The translations under genes and the position numbers were made by a program. A DNA stretch of 64,000 nucleotides, from contig CAWJPW010000011.1 in the NCBI GenBank assembly GCA_963844845.1, positions 558,001 to 622,000 of the forward strand, written 5' to 3'. A model generated the notes under the pieces. That model had not been told where the DNA came from. It worked only from the letters and a program-made list of their open reading frames with translations, and did not search any database. Shown piece by piece: positions 9,138 to 17,014 of the stretch (the stretch's first letter is position 1; each line of letters opens with the position of its first letter). This DNA comes from CAWJPW01 sp963844845 (GTDB lineage Bacteria; Acidobacteriota; Thermoanaerobaculia; Thermoanaerobaculales; Sulfomarinibacteraceae).

Positions 9138-11566
9138 CAACCCTCCTCGCCCCGGGTCGTCTGCTCGAGCAGCGGCAGGCTGGCGCCGCGGATGATGCCC
9201 TCCACGTCGAGCAGCTCGGTGACCCGGCCCCGAAGCACCACGCACTCGCGCACGCCGATGCGGCTCGATGGGCGGCGCACCTCCACCGGCTCCTCGAGGA
9301 TGTCGATGACCTGCCCCACCACCAGGCCGACCTGGCGGCCGGAATAGGTGTAGACCACCACGTCGAGGAGCTTCAAGCGGCCTTCGCCGTCCTCGCTGCG
9401 CGGCTGCTGGCGACGCTCGGGCAGCTGCTCGAAGACGTACACCAACGGCAGAATGTCGTCGCGGTACTGGACCACGGCAGTGCCGCCGAGCCGCTCGACG
9501 CTGGCGGCGGGGAATCGCTCCAGGCGCGTCACCGCGTCGAGGGAGAGCCCCATCCGTCCGTCGTCGGGGCTGCGGAACAGGAGGAGACGCTCCGCAGCTG
9601 CCTCGGCGCTTTGTCGCTGAGCCGCCTCGGCCTCGACGAAAGCGTGCTCGCGCACCTCGGCCACCACGTGGGCTCGTTGCGCCAACCCGAGCACATCGAG
9701 AATCAGGGCTACGCGCCCGTCACCCATGATGGTGGCGCCGGCAAACACCGGAATGCGCTCGAGGATCCGCCCCAGCGGCTTGACTACGATCTCCTGGGTG
9801 TCGTGCACGGCGTCCACGACCAGCCCGAACTGGCGCTCGTCCGCCTGCAACACGACGATGGTGAGCGAGCCGCCCATCGGGACGAAGGACGCTTCGCGTC
9901 CGAGCTCGTGGCCGAGGTCCACCAGCGGCAGCAGTCGTCCACGCAGACGGTATACGGGCGCTCCGTAGACCCGCTCGATATGCTGCTCGGCGCTGTCGCC
10001 CTCCAGACGCACCAGCTCGAGGATGCTGGGTTGCGGGATGGCGTAGTGCTCCTCCCCCGTGGACACCACGAGAGCGGGAATGATGGCGAGGGTGAGCGGG
10101 ATCTTCAGGCGGATGGTGGTGCCCTGACCGGGCACGCTGTCGATGTCGATGAGGCCGTTGACCCGCTCCACGTTGCTCTTGACCACGTCCATGCCGACGC
10201 CACGACCGGAAAGCCGTGTGACCTGCTCGGCGGTCGACAACCCCGGCAAGAAGATGAGGTTGAGGGCCTCCTTCGCGCTCAGCTGCGAGGCCTGCTCGGG
10301 CGTCACGAGCCCTTTCTCGACGGCGCGCTGACGGATCCTCTCGGGGTCTATGCCGCTGCCGTCGTCGGAGATCTCGATGTTGACGTGGCCGCCCTCGTGA
10401 AAGGCGCGCAACCAGAGGCGACCGCTCGCCGCCTTGCCCACGGCAGCCCTGACGTCGGGCGTCTCGATGCCGTGGTCGATACCGTTGCGCACCAGGTGGG
10501 TGAGCGGATCACGAATGGCCTCGATAAGGGACCGGTCGAGCTCGGTGTCCTGCCCCTCCATCTCCAGGCGGACCTGCTTGCCGCAAGCGGCGGCGAGGTC
10601 GCGGACCAGACGGGGGAACTTGCCCCAGATGCGTCCCACCGGCTGCATCCGGGTCTTCATGATCCCCTCCTGGAGCTCGGAGGTCACTAGATTGAGGTGC
10701 TGCAGTGCCGCCGCCCCAGAATGCTGGTCGCCATCTTCTTCTCGCAACAGCTGGTTGCGGGTGAGCACCAGCTCGCCCACCAGGTCCATCAGGCGGTCGA
10801 GGACCCTCACGTCGACGCGCACGTTGCTTTCGGCCCCCCCGACCGAGCTCGCCAGCACCCGGTCGCGGGTCTGACCGACCTCATCCTCGGCCCGCGCCAA
10901 AGAGCCCTGAGGGGCGGCGCTCGCCGTCTCGGCTCGCCGCTGGGCGGGGGACTCCGCCGCCTTGGCCTCGTCACCCTCGGTGGCAGAAATTCGATCCGAA
11001 ACCGGCCGCGCGGGGGTCGCCTTCGTCTTCGGCCTGGGCGTCCTCTCTGCCTTCGTCCTCTCGGCGCGTGCCCGGCTGCCGGCACGCCCGCTCCACTTCG
11101 AGGGGCGCTGCGACGCCTGTGCCGTCGGCTCCGCGAGCACCGGCCCCTCCGCAACCACCCCCCCATCCTCCCCGACCGCGCTCCCGTCCTGGAGGCGCTT
11201 GAGCGCCGCCACCAGGTCGACGTGCTCCTGCTCGCCCTCGCTGCCGGTCTCCTGAATCGTCGTGAGAATCCGGCGCAGGGCGTCCACCAGGGCGAGGAGA
11301 CCTCCCGTCACCTCACTGTCCACTGCCCGGCTGCCGTCGCGGAGGCGGGAGAGGAGGCTCTCGCCGGCATGGCTCACCCGCTCCAACAGCTCGAAGCCGA
11401 GGAACCCACAGGTGCCCTTGATGGTGTGGATGACGCGGAACACGCGGTCCAGCAGCTCGCGATCGTCCGGACGTGACTCCAGCGTCACCAGATCGCGATC
11501 GACCTGCTCGAGATTCTCAAAGCTCTCGACCAGGAACTCCTGGACGATGCCGTCAATCTCAGCCAT
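9137..11566 (-). CDS. cheA: chemotaxis histidine kinase CheA with two C-terminal CheW-like domains
   Basis: 809 residues from ATG 11566; a TTG eight codons earlier exists but lies outside the conserved P1 domain. Domain order: HPt/P1 with phospho-accepting H47 (VIHTIKGTCGF); an Ala/Glu/Lys-rich linker of about 100 residues; P3 dimerisation helices (RVDVRVLDRLMDLVGEL); HATPase_c with LVRNGIDHGIE, DDGSGID and GRGVGMDV; a first CheW-like P5 domain; and a second CheW-like domain over the last 170 residues. No separate P2 CheY-binding domain is evident. Its role is to phosphorylate CheY and CheB in response to receptor state. The double CheW tail differs from the E. coli type. Translationally coupled to cheW. 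Confidence 0.94.
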   Translation of the reverse strand: MAEIDGIVQEFLVESFENLEQVDRDLVTLESRPDDRELLDRVFRVIHTIKGTCGFLGFELLERVSHAGESLLSRLRDGSRAVDSEVTGGLLALVDALRRILTTIQETGSEGEQEHVDLVAALKRLQDGSAVGEDGGVVAEGPVLAEPTAQASQRPSKWSGRAGSRARAERTKAERTPRPKTKATPARPVSDRISATEGDEAKAAESPAQRRAETASAAPQGSLARAEDEVGQTRDRVLASSVGGAESNVRVDVRVLDRLMDLVGELVLTRNQLLREEDGDQHSGAAALQHLNLVTSELQEGIMKTRMQPVGRIWGKFPRLVRDLAAACGKQVRLEMEGQDTELDRSLIEAIRDPLTHLVRNGIDHGIETPDVRAAVGKAASGRLWLRAFHEGGHVNIEISDDGSGIDPERIRQRAVEKGLVTPEQASQLSAKEALNLIFLPGLSTAEQVTRLSGRGVGMDVVKSNVERVNGLIDIDSVPGQGTTIRLKIPLTLAIIPALVVSTGEEHYAIPQPSILELVRLEGDSAEQHIERVYGAPVYRLRGRLLPLVDLGHELGREASFVPMGGSLTIVVLQADERQFGLVVDAVHDTQEIVVKPLGRILERIPVFAGATIMGDGRVALILDVLGLAQRAHVVAEVREHAFVEAEAAQRQSAEAAAERLLLFRSPDDGRMGLSLDAVTRLERFPAASVERLGGTAVVQYRDDILPLVYVFEQLPERRQQPRSEDGEGRLKLLDVVVYTYSGRQVGLVVGQVIDILEEPVEVRRPSSRIGVRECVVLRGRVTELLDVEGIIRGASLPLLEQTTRGEEG

Positions 11567-11727
11567 GGAGAAGCGCCCCGCCTGCCTCAAACCTCATGGT
11601 GCAACCGCTTGCATCCACAGTCAATCTTCGCATCGAGGCCTCGTCATGGTCAAGGATGACGGAGTCCGCCCCCTGCTCCCGCTTCCCCCACGACGTCGTC
11701 TCTCGCCGGTGCTCCTCGCGGACTCCC

Positions 11728-12105
11728 TCACGAAACCGCCAAAAGGGCCAGACGGTCCACCAGCTCGGAGCTCCCGACCTCGCCCTCGTGGCCGGACGCC
11801 TGAATCTGCTCGAGGCAGTCACGCAGGGTTCCCCCGAGCTCCGTCAGCGCCCGCAGCCGCTCCGGTGTCAGCGTCAGCTGTCCTTTCTGAGCGCGACCCA
11901 GGAGAAGCTCGCCGGCAGCGGTGAGGGTCTCCAGCTGTGAGAGCGCGAGGAACCCCGACGCCCCCTTGATGGTATGGAGGCTGCGGTGGGCCTCCTCCAG
12001 GGCGGCGACATCCGCGGGCGCCGCGTCGAGCTGCTCCATATCCTGGTCGAACCGTTCGAGGTGTTCGAACGCCTCGCTCAGGAACTCCTGCAGGATCTCG
12101 TCCAT
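11728..12105 (-). CDS. free-standing HPt (histidine phosphotransfer) protein
   Basis: 125 residues from ATG 12105 behind GGAGGAGG. It is related to the P1 domain of the adjacent CheA: MDEILQEFLSEAFEHLERFD at the N-terminus and H44 in SLHTIKGASGF as the phosphorylation site. There is no kinase core, so it is either a phosphorelay intermediate or a phosphate sink between CheA and the response regulators. It is 160 bp upstream of cheA in the same orientation. The gap contains no gene. A duplication of the CheA P1 domain is the likely origin. Confidence 0.85.
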   Translation of the reverse strand: MDEILQEFLSEAFEHLERFDQDMEQLDAAPADVAALEEAHRSLHTIKGASGFLALSQLETLTAAGELLLGRAQKGQLTLTPERLRALTELGGTLRDCLEQIQASGHEGEVGSSELVDRLALLAVS

Positions 12106-12176
12106 GGCCCTCCTCCAGCGATCGGGCCCGCGGCCCGGTCCTGCAAGTGTACCTTCCGTACCGGCAAACTCCCAGC

Positions 12177-12205
12177 TTGTCCTCACCGTGCCCCCCTGGT
12201 ATAAG
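12177..12205 (+). promoter_or_regulatory. predicted promoter of the response-regulator operon
   Basis: TTGTCC (12177-12182), 17-bp spacer, TATAAG (12200-12205). The same extended -35 context CCCAGCTTGTCCT recurs with the same 17-bp spacer before the receptor gene at 17015, which suggests a shared promoter type for chemosensory genes. It would drive the plus-strand genes from 12343 on. Confidence 0.45.
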
Positions 12206-12342
12206 TGGAAGGTGATGCCCATGTTGGACGCCGAGGGCGCCGTCACCCAGGGGTATCGGGGCATTCGGCCCCGCCTCCGGATCCGCCGGCCAGACAGCGG
12301 TTGCCGCTATGGCGACTCCCCCACCTCCGCCGGAGGGTGTTG

Positions 12343-12735
12343 ATGGACAGGAAGCACATGGTTCTGGCGGTGGACGACTCCGCGTTCACGCTCACCATAA
12401 TCTCCACCTACCTCGACAGCTCCGAGTTCGAGATCGTCGGCACCGCCCGTAACGGCATGGAGGCCCTCGAACGATACGAAGAGGTCGAGCCCGATCTCGT
12501 CCTCATGGACCTGGTGATGCCCGGGTGGTCCGGCCAGGAGACCTTGCGCCGCCTGCTCGCGCTCAAGCCCAACGCCCGGGTGATCATGATCAGCTCGCTG
12601 GGGACCGAGGACGCCGTGGCCGAGTGCCTCGAGATCGGCGCCAAGAGCTTTCTGCAGAAGCCGTTCAAGAAAGAGGAGCTGCTCGGGTTCCTGCGTGAGG
12701 TGGTGATTCCGGGTCAAGAAGGCGCCAGGTCGTGA
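12343..12735 (+). CDS. single-domain response regulator, CheY type
   Basis: 130 residues from ATG 12343 with CGGAGG 8 nt upstream; the longer frame has no homology-like sequence. Receiver fold with D11-D12, phosphoacceptor D56 (LVLMDLVMP), S83-S84 at the switch and K109 (LQKPF). First gene of the plus-strand operon that continues with a CheX-domain protein whose GTG start overlaps its stop codon. The pair looks like a response regulator and its own phosphatase. It is divergent from the HPt and cheA genes, so it probably receives phosphate from that kinase. Confidence 0.9.
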   Translation: MDRKHMVLAVDDSAFTLTIISTYLDSSEFEIVGTARNGMEALERYEEVEPDLVLMDLVMPGWSGQETLRRLLALKPNARVIMISSLGTEDAVAECLEIGAKSFLQKPFKKEELLGFLREVVIPGQEGARS

Positions 12736-13586
12736 AGTACTTCGGCCAGTTTCTCCTGCACAAAGGGCTGATCACGGGTCCGGCGCTGCGCGACGCCATG
12801 GCACGCCAGCGCGAGACTCTCCTGCCCCTGGGGAAGCTGGCAGTGGAGGAGGGCATCCTCACGCGGGAGCAGGTACGCAGCCTGCGCGTGACCCAGCGAC
12901 GGCTCGACCGGCGCATGGGCGAGATCGCCCGCGACCGCGAGTGGCTGACGGCCGACCAGCTCCAAAGCCTGCTCGAGGCACAGGAAGCCCGTCGGATGCT
13001 GCTCGGCGAGCTCCTGGTCGAGATCGGCGCGGTCGAGCGGAGTGAGCTGGAGGCTGCGGCAGCGGAGTTCGCCGAGCTGGAGCGCCAGCACAGCGCCAAG
13101 CTCAACCAGCTCATCAGCACACTTCCGCAAAGCGATCTCATCCGCGTCCTCCTCGACTACACGGCCAAGCACTTCCTGCGCTGCACCTGGGAACCGGTGA
13201 AGATCAGCGCCATCAGCGTCGGACGCCCCATCACCCCGGAGGACGACGAGCACCCGAGCTACTTCGTCTCGCAGAGCGCCTGCGGTGACGGCTGCGTGAC
13301 CTACGGCCTGGTCCTCGACGAGCCCATGATGCTGTTCATTGCCTCCCGGATGCTCGACTCGGAGCGCCGGGTGGTGGACGACATGGTAGTGGACAGTGTG
13401 CGCGAGCTGGTCAACATGATTGTCGGAAACTGCTTCGCCCGCCTCAGCCACGACGGCTTTCGCCTGCGCCCGCGCGCGCCAGTGGTCGCCTCGGCACGCG
13501 AGGCTGCGAGGCACCTGGGCGTCTGTACCCAGGCCGAGCTTCTCTGCCGCCGCGGCGCCTTCGACGCCGTCGTGAGCGTTGAATGA
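12732..13586 (+). CDS. two-part protein: helical N-terminus plus CheX-like phosphatase domain
   Basis: 284 residues from GTG 12732, overlapping the preceding stop (GTGA). Residues 1-125 are strongly helical and contain repeats of the form LGxLLVExG-hydrophobic, as in MshEN/GspE N-terminal modules. Residues 130-284 carry the CheX signature E225, N228, G232-N233 (ELVNMIVGN). The combination predicts a CheY-P phosphatase whose activity or location is set by the N-terminal module. MshEN modules are known to bind c-di-GMP in some proteins; whether this one does cannot be told from the sequence. It is almost twice as long as the CheX at 4062. Confidence 0.75.
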   Translation: MKYFGQFLLHKGLITGPALRDAMARQRETLLPLGKLAVEEGILTREQVRSLRVTQRRLDRRMGEIARDREWLTADQLQSLLEAQEARRMLLGELLVEIGAVERSELEAAAAEFAELERQHSAKLNQLISTLPQSDLIRVLLDYTAKHFLRCTWEPVKISAISVGRPITPEDDEHPSYFVSQSACGDGCVTYGLVLDEPMMLFIASRMLDSERRVVDDMVVDSVRELVNMIVGNCFARLSHDGFRLRPRAPVVASAREAARHLGVCTQAELLCRRGAFDAVVSVE

Positions 13587-13619
13587 GGGAGGCGAACGTG
13601 CACCGTAGGGTCGCGCACC

Positions 13620-13662
13620 GGTCGGTACGAGCGGCGGGCGTCCGTCCGCCGCTCGTGCCGAC
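13620..13662 (+). other. large intercistronic hairpin
   Basis: Long near-perfect inverted repeat: GTCGGTACGAGCGGCGGG pairs with CCGCCGCTCGTGCCGAC around a short loop, about 17 bp of stem with one G-T. It lies between the CheX-domain gene and the next gene of the same operon. There is no T-run, so it may stabilise or process the transcript rather than terminate it. Confidence 0.55.
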
Positions 13663-13689
13663 CCGACCGCGCAGCCGGGGGCTGGGCTC

Positions 13690-14910
13690 GTGAGCGGCGA
13701 GCTCGTCTACCTGGTCTTTCCCGATGGTGGCGTCGTCGACCGCCTCAGCCGTGCCCTCCACTCGGCGGGCTTCAAGGTCCTCTCGATGAAGTCGGAGGAC
13801 GAGGCCGAGGAGGTCATCGCCAACTTCAAGTACGTGCTCCCCGACGTCCTCCTCACTCCCCTCGACGATCCCGAAAACGGCGACTCCATTCTCTTCCGCC
13901 TGCTCGTAGCGAACCCGCTCATGGAACAGGTGCCGGTGGTGATCCTCTCCAGCGGAGACCAGGAACAACGGCGCCAGGCGCTGCGCCGCGGTCTCACCAA
14001 CCTGGTCTTCCCACCTTACGACCACGAGGAGGTGATCCTCACCACCCGGCTCGCCCTCGACCGCCATCGCGACGAGAACCGCCTGTTCGGCTCGCTGTCG
14101 CAGCTCTCGGTCCCCGACCTCCTGCAGACGGTGGAGGTGGGCCGGCGCTCTGGCGCCATCACCCTCCGCCACCAACGCATCAAGGGCACCATCTGGTTCC
14201 GCAACGGAGTCATCATCGACGGCGCCGTCGACGACGGAAGGGTCGGCGAGGAGGCCGTCTACGCCATGGCGGTGTGGGACGAGGGGACCTTCGAAGCAGA
14301 CTTCAACCCGGTCTCGGTGCCCGAGCGGTTCTCCCTCGCGCCGTCCGTTCTGCTGCTGGACGCCATGCGCCGCTACGACGAGGAGCAGCGAGATCGCGCA
14401 GGCAGCGGCAATGGCAGGGACATCTCGTCGAACCCCGACGAGCTCGCGATGGAGGAGGAGACCCGACTCACCCCCGCGGCCGCGCAGGCGTCACCGCCGG
14501 TCCGTCGTCCCAGCGGCCGTGAGGCGGTCACGATCCACGTCGCCCTCGCCCTCCTCAACATCGCCGCCTCCCACGCCCGCCACCTGCTCAACCCGCAGCT
14601 CCTCCACCGGCGCCTGGAAGGCATCCGGCAGCAGCTCGAGCACCAGTACCCCGAGCTCCGCATCTTTCAGGTCACCCCCGAAGGCATGGTCGCCATCGCA
14701 TTCGACGTGACCGTGGTGCTCCACCCGGAGGAGATCGTCACGGCCACCTCGCGCTGGGTCGACGACTTCCTCACGTTCATGACGAGGGCCATGCCGGGGC
14801 GTTTCACTCGGACACGCTTCTTCGAGCTCACCCGCGCCCTTCACGACGACATGCGGCGCGAGGGCTTCTTCGACGCCCTCGGCATCACCGACAGCGGAGG
14901 ACGCGCATGA
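13690..14910 (+). CDS. degenerate receiver plus DUF4388 protein
   Basis: 406 residues from GTG 13690. Residues 1-125 have a receiver-like fold, but the phosphoacceptor region reads PDVLLTPLDDP, with T56/P57 where the Asp should be, and the N-terminal acidic pair is also absent. It should therefore not be phosphorylated in the usual way. Residues 135-240 form a DUF4388/PATAN domain (SLSQLSVPDLLQTVEVGRRS). The C-terminal 130 residues are an unassigned helical domain. It is translationally coupled to the next gene (ATGA overlap at 14907). Receiver-PATAN proteins are known as outputs of phototaxis and twitching systems. A similar adaptor role here is inference. Confidence 0.75.
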   Translation: MSGELVYLVFPDGGVVDRLSRALHSAGFKVLSMKSEDEAEEVIANFKYVLPDVLLTPLDDPENGDSILFRLLVANPLMEQVPVVILSSGDQEQRRQALRRGLTNLVFPPYDHEEVILTTRLALDRHRDENRLFGSLSQLSVPDLLQTVEVGRRSGAITLRHQRIKGTIWFRNGVIIDGAVDDGRVGEEAVYAMAVWDEGTFEADFNPVSVPERFSLAPSVLLLDAMRRYDEEQRDRAGSGNGRDISSNPDELAMEEETRLTPAAAQASPPVRRPSGREAVTIHVALALLNIAASHARHLLNPQLLHRRLEGIRQQLEHQYPELRIFQVTPEGMVAIAFDVTVVLHPEEIVTATSRWVDDFLTFMTRAMPGRFTRTRFFELTRALHDDMRREGFFDALGITDSGGRA

Positions 14911-15872
14911 ACGATCACCCCTCCGGGCCGCTGCTGAGCTCCATGCCCCTGGGCTATCTGTCGCTGGCTCCGGATGGCACGGTCAGCACGTACAGCCCCT
15001 TCGACAGCGAAGCCAGCTCCCCCAACCCCGATGAGATCATCGGCCGCAACTTCTTCCGTGGGCTGGTCGAAGCGCCCGAGCTCGCCAAGCTGGAGGAGCG
15101 CTTCAAGGCCTTCGTCGCCAACCGGATCCAGGATCCGTACCTGTCCACCGAACTGCTGATCAGGCACGCTCGCCACCAGCAGCGAGTCCACGTGGGCCTC
15201 GTGCGCTCGCCGCTGAAGAACGAGGTCATCGTCACCGTGTCACAGCTGGATCACGCGGATCTGCCGCTCTCGGCCCAGGTGCGACCCGACGCGGTGCAGG
15301 GCACCCTCACCGACGCCGCCGGGCTGCAGGTGGTGGTGGCCAACGAGGACTTCTGGCGTGCCGTGGAGAAGCTGCTGGATCGCATCGGCGGTGACCGCGT
15401 CGTCACCATGCACCGCTTCGGCATGGAGTGGGGGCTTGCGCACGCCGTACGCGTCGAGTCGTTCGTCCAGCGCGAGACCAGCCGCACGCTTCGCGAGCTC
15501 GAGCTCGAGGTTGCGTTGGAGTACCTCTCGGGCTCCCTGGCGGTGATCGGCCTCGGGCACTTCGAGGCAGATCTCAGCCATCGCATGCGCGGCCTCGTGG
15601 TGGTCGATCACCATGCCAGCCCTTTTCCGGCGCTGCTCGCTGACACCGACGGCAAGGCATGCGGCCTCCTCGCGGGCTTCCATGCGGGCGTCTTCTCCTA
15701 CCTGTCGGGGCGGGGGCTCAAGGCGACCGAGCTGTTCTGCAGCAGCGGCAGCGACAGCCACTGCCGCTTCGTCATCGGCACCGAGGAGCGGCTGCGCTCC
15801 CTGTCGGCAGCGGGCGCCGAGGCTGCCGATCGCGAGCTGCTCGCCGGCCTCAAGATCGCCCCGCCCGCGTGA
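14907..15872 (+). CDS. PAS plus V4R domain sensory protein
   Basis: 321 residues from ATG 14907, overlapping the previous stop. The N-terminal 115 residues resemble a PAS domain of the photoactive-yellow-protein type (PLGYLSLAPDGTVSTYSPF, then IIGRNFFRGL). The C-terminal half is a V4R (4-vinyl reductase) domain, recognised by GLLAGFHAGVFSYLSG followed by a Cys-rich end (ELFCSSGSDSHCRFVIG). V4R domains bind small hydrocarbons, haem-like molecules or metal in other proteins. This suggests a soluble ligand sensor feeding the chemosensory cluster. No catalytic output domain is present. It ends 7 nt before a small gene. Confidence 0.78.
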   Translation: MNDHPSGPLLSSMPLGYLSLAPDGTVSTYSPFDSEASSPNPDEIIGRNFFRGLVEAPELAKLEERFKAFVANRIQDPYLSTELLIRHARHQQRVHVGLVRSPLKNEVIVTVSQLDHADLPLSAQVRPDAVQGTLTDAAGLQVVVANEDFWRAVEKLLDRIGGDRVVTMHRFGMEWGLAHAVRVESFVQRETSRTLRELELEVALEYLSGSLAVIGLGHFEADLSHRMRGLVVVDHHASPFPALLADTDGKACGLLAGFHAGVFSYLSGRGLKATELFCSSGSDSHCRFVIGTEERLRSLSAAGAEAADRELLAGLKIAPPA

Positions 15873-15879
15873 GACAGCT

Positions 15880-16113
15880 GTGGAGAAGAACCCCCGCGGC
15901 CAGCGCAGGACCGTGAGCGTCGCAGACGCCCTCGACCGGGTGCGTTGGGACTACCGCCCGCGCGGCGACGAGCACTCGCCCGCCGCCACCGCCGGCGACT
16001 TCTTCGACGCCTTCCCGTGGGAGGGCGCCCCGGAGGACGAAGAGGCGTCGGCGGTAGACGAGACCGACACCTTCCAGGACGGCGTGGAGCGCGGAGCAGC
16101 CGGTTCCACCTGA
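15880..16113 (+). CDS. small acidic protein of unknown function
   Basis: 77 residues from a GTG at 15880, 7 nt after the PAS-V4R gene. Basic N-terminus (KNPRGQRR), then an aromatic-containing core (DALDRVRWDYRPRGDE, FFDAFPWEG) and a very acidic tail rich in Glu, Asp, Ala and Thr. No family is recognised. Real coding is suggested by codon-position GC bias like its neighbours and by operon position at the end of the response-regulator/DUF4388/V4R series. It may be a short docking or regulatory peptide of that system. Confidence 0.5.
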   Translation: MEKNPRGQRRTVSVADALDRVRWDYRPRGDEHSPAATAGDFFDAFPWEGAPEDEEASAVDETDTFQDGVERGAAGST

Positions 16114-16189
16114 GGCGCCAGACTCCCTACCCTTTGTCACGGAGTGACAGCCCGCAGGTCCCGGCAGGAGCCTGCCGTGGCCGCAGGGC

Positions 16190-16262
16190 CAGCGCTACTG
16201 CGAGGACGGCGCCACCGGGAGAAGCCCTGCCTTAGCCGGTGCGTCTGCGGTCGCAGCAGACG
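16190..16262 (+). repeat. dispersed intergenic repeat, copy 2
   Basis: Ungapped match over about 70 bp to the reverse complement of 19068-19139; both begin AGCGCTAC..CGAGGACG..CGCC and end with the identical TCTGCGGTCGCAGCAGA. It lies between the convergent genes at 16113 and 16281, so it could also act in transcription termination. Confidence 0.65.
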
Positions 16263-16280
16263 GCTGATGCTGCGTACGGG

Positions 16281-16850
16281 CTATGCGTAGAAGGGGTTCT
16301 CGCCGGCGTCGTGGTTGGTCTGGTCGACGATGTTCCGGATCTCAGGCACCGCCTCCTTGATGGCGGTCTCGATCCCCTCGGTGAGGGTCACCGACGCCAT
16401 CCCGCAGCCCTGGCAGCCGCCACCCAGGTGGAGATAGACCGTGTCGTCGCGAACGTCGAGGAGCTCCACCCAACCGCCGTGGCTGGCGACGACGGGCATG
16501 ACACGCTCGTTGATCACCTGCTGCACCCGCTGGGCCACAGGATCATCCCAGCGCGGCTCGCCCATCGGGTTGTCGATCTTGAAGCCGGCGCCGGAGAGGT
16601 CGGACACGTAGTCGATGGTGGCCGCCTCCATCCACCCCGCCGTCTTCGCGTCCATGAGGACCGCGAGGCCGTCGGCGTCCACCCGAACATCCTCGTCCGA
16701 CGCCTCGCCCTCCATGACCAGGACGAGGTCGTACTGGAAGCTGTGCCGCCCTCTCCGGGTGGCGTGGACACGGAGCCCGATGCACTCGGCCCCGGCCCCG
16801 TCGATGTACTCGCGGACCTTCTCTCGCGCGGTCTCGGTGAAGCTGATCAT
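16281..16850 (-). CDS. nfuA: NfuA-type iron-sulfur carrier protein
   Basis: 189 residues. The N-terminal 100 residues are an A-type (IscA/HesB-like) fold without its cysteines, as in NfuA. The C-terminal NifU domain holds C146 and C149 in LGGGCQGCGMAS, the CXXC that binds a 4Fe-4S cluster between two monomers. The length matches E. coli NfuA (191). Its role is to deliver clusters to client proteins. The sulfur locus further along needs many (DsrAB, DsrK, DsrO, DsrL). It stands alone in the minus direction between two chemosensory genes and is probably unrelated to them. Confidence 0.9.
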   Translation of the reverse strand: MISFTETAREKVREYIDGAGAECIGLRVHATRRGRHSFQYDLVLVMEGEASDEDVRVDADGLAVLMDAKTAGWMEAATIDYVSDLSGAGFKIDNPMGEPRWDDPVAQRVQQVINERVMPVVASHGGWVELLDVRDDTVYLHLGGGCQGCGMASVTLTEGIETAIKEAVPEIRNIVDQTNHDAGENPFYA

Positions 16851-16969
16851 CTCGTCTCTCCCTAGCCGGCGCCGCCGGCACTTCGGCCAACTCGTGGCCC
16901 GCCAGCGTCATTCCCGGAGCGCACGGCTGCCGGGCCTCGTCCAGGGTACCGCACGCTCCGGCGCCCAGC

Positions 16970-16998
16970 TTGTCCTACCCCGACTTCACGGGTAGAGT
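16970..16998 (+). promoter_or_regulatory. predicted promoter of the Cache-type receptor gene
   Basis: TTGTCC (16970-16975), 17-bp spacer, TAGAGT (16993-16998). The -35 context CCCAGCTTGTCCT is identical to that at 12171-12183. Confidence 0.45.
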
Positions 16999-17014
16999 CG
17001 GGGAGGAGGAACCG

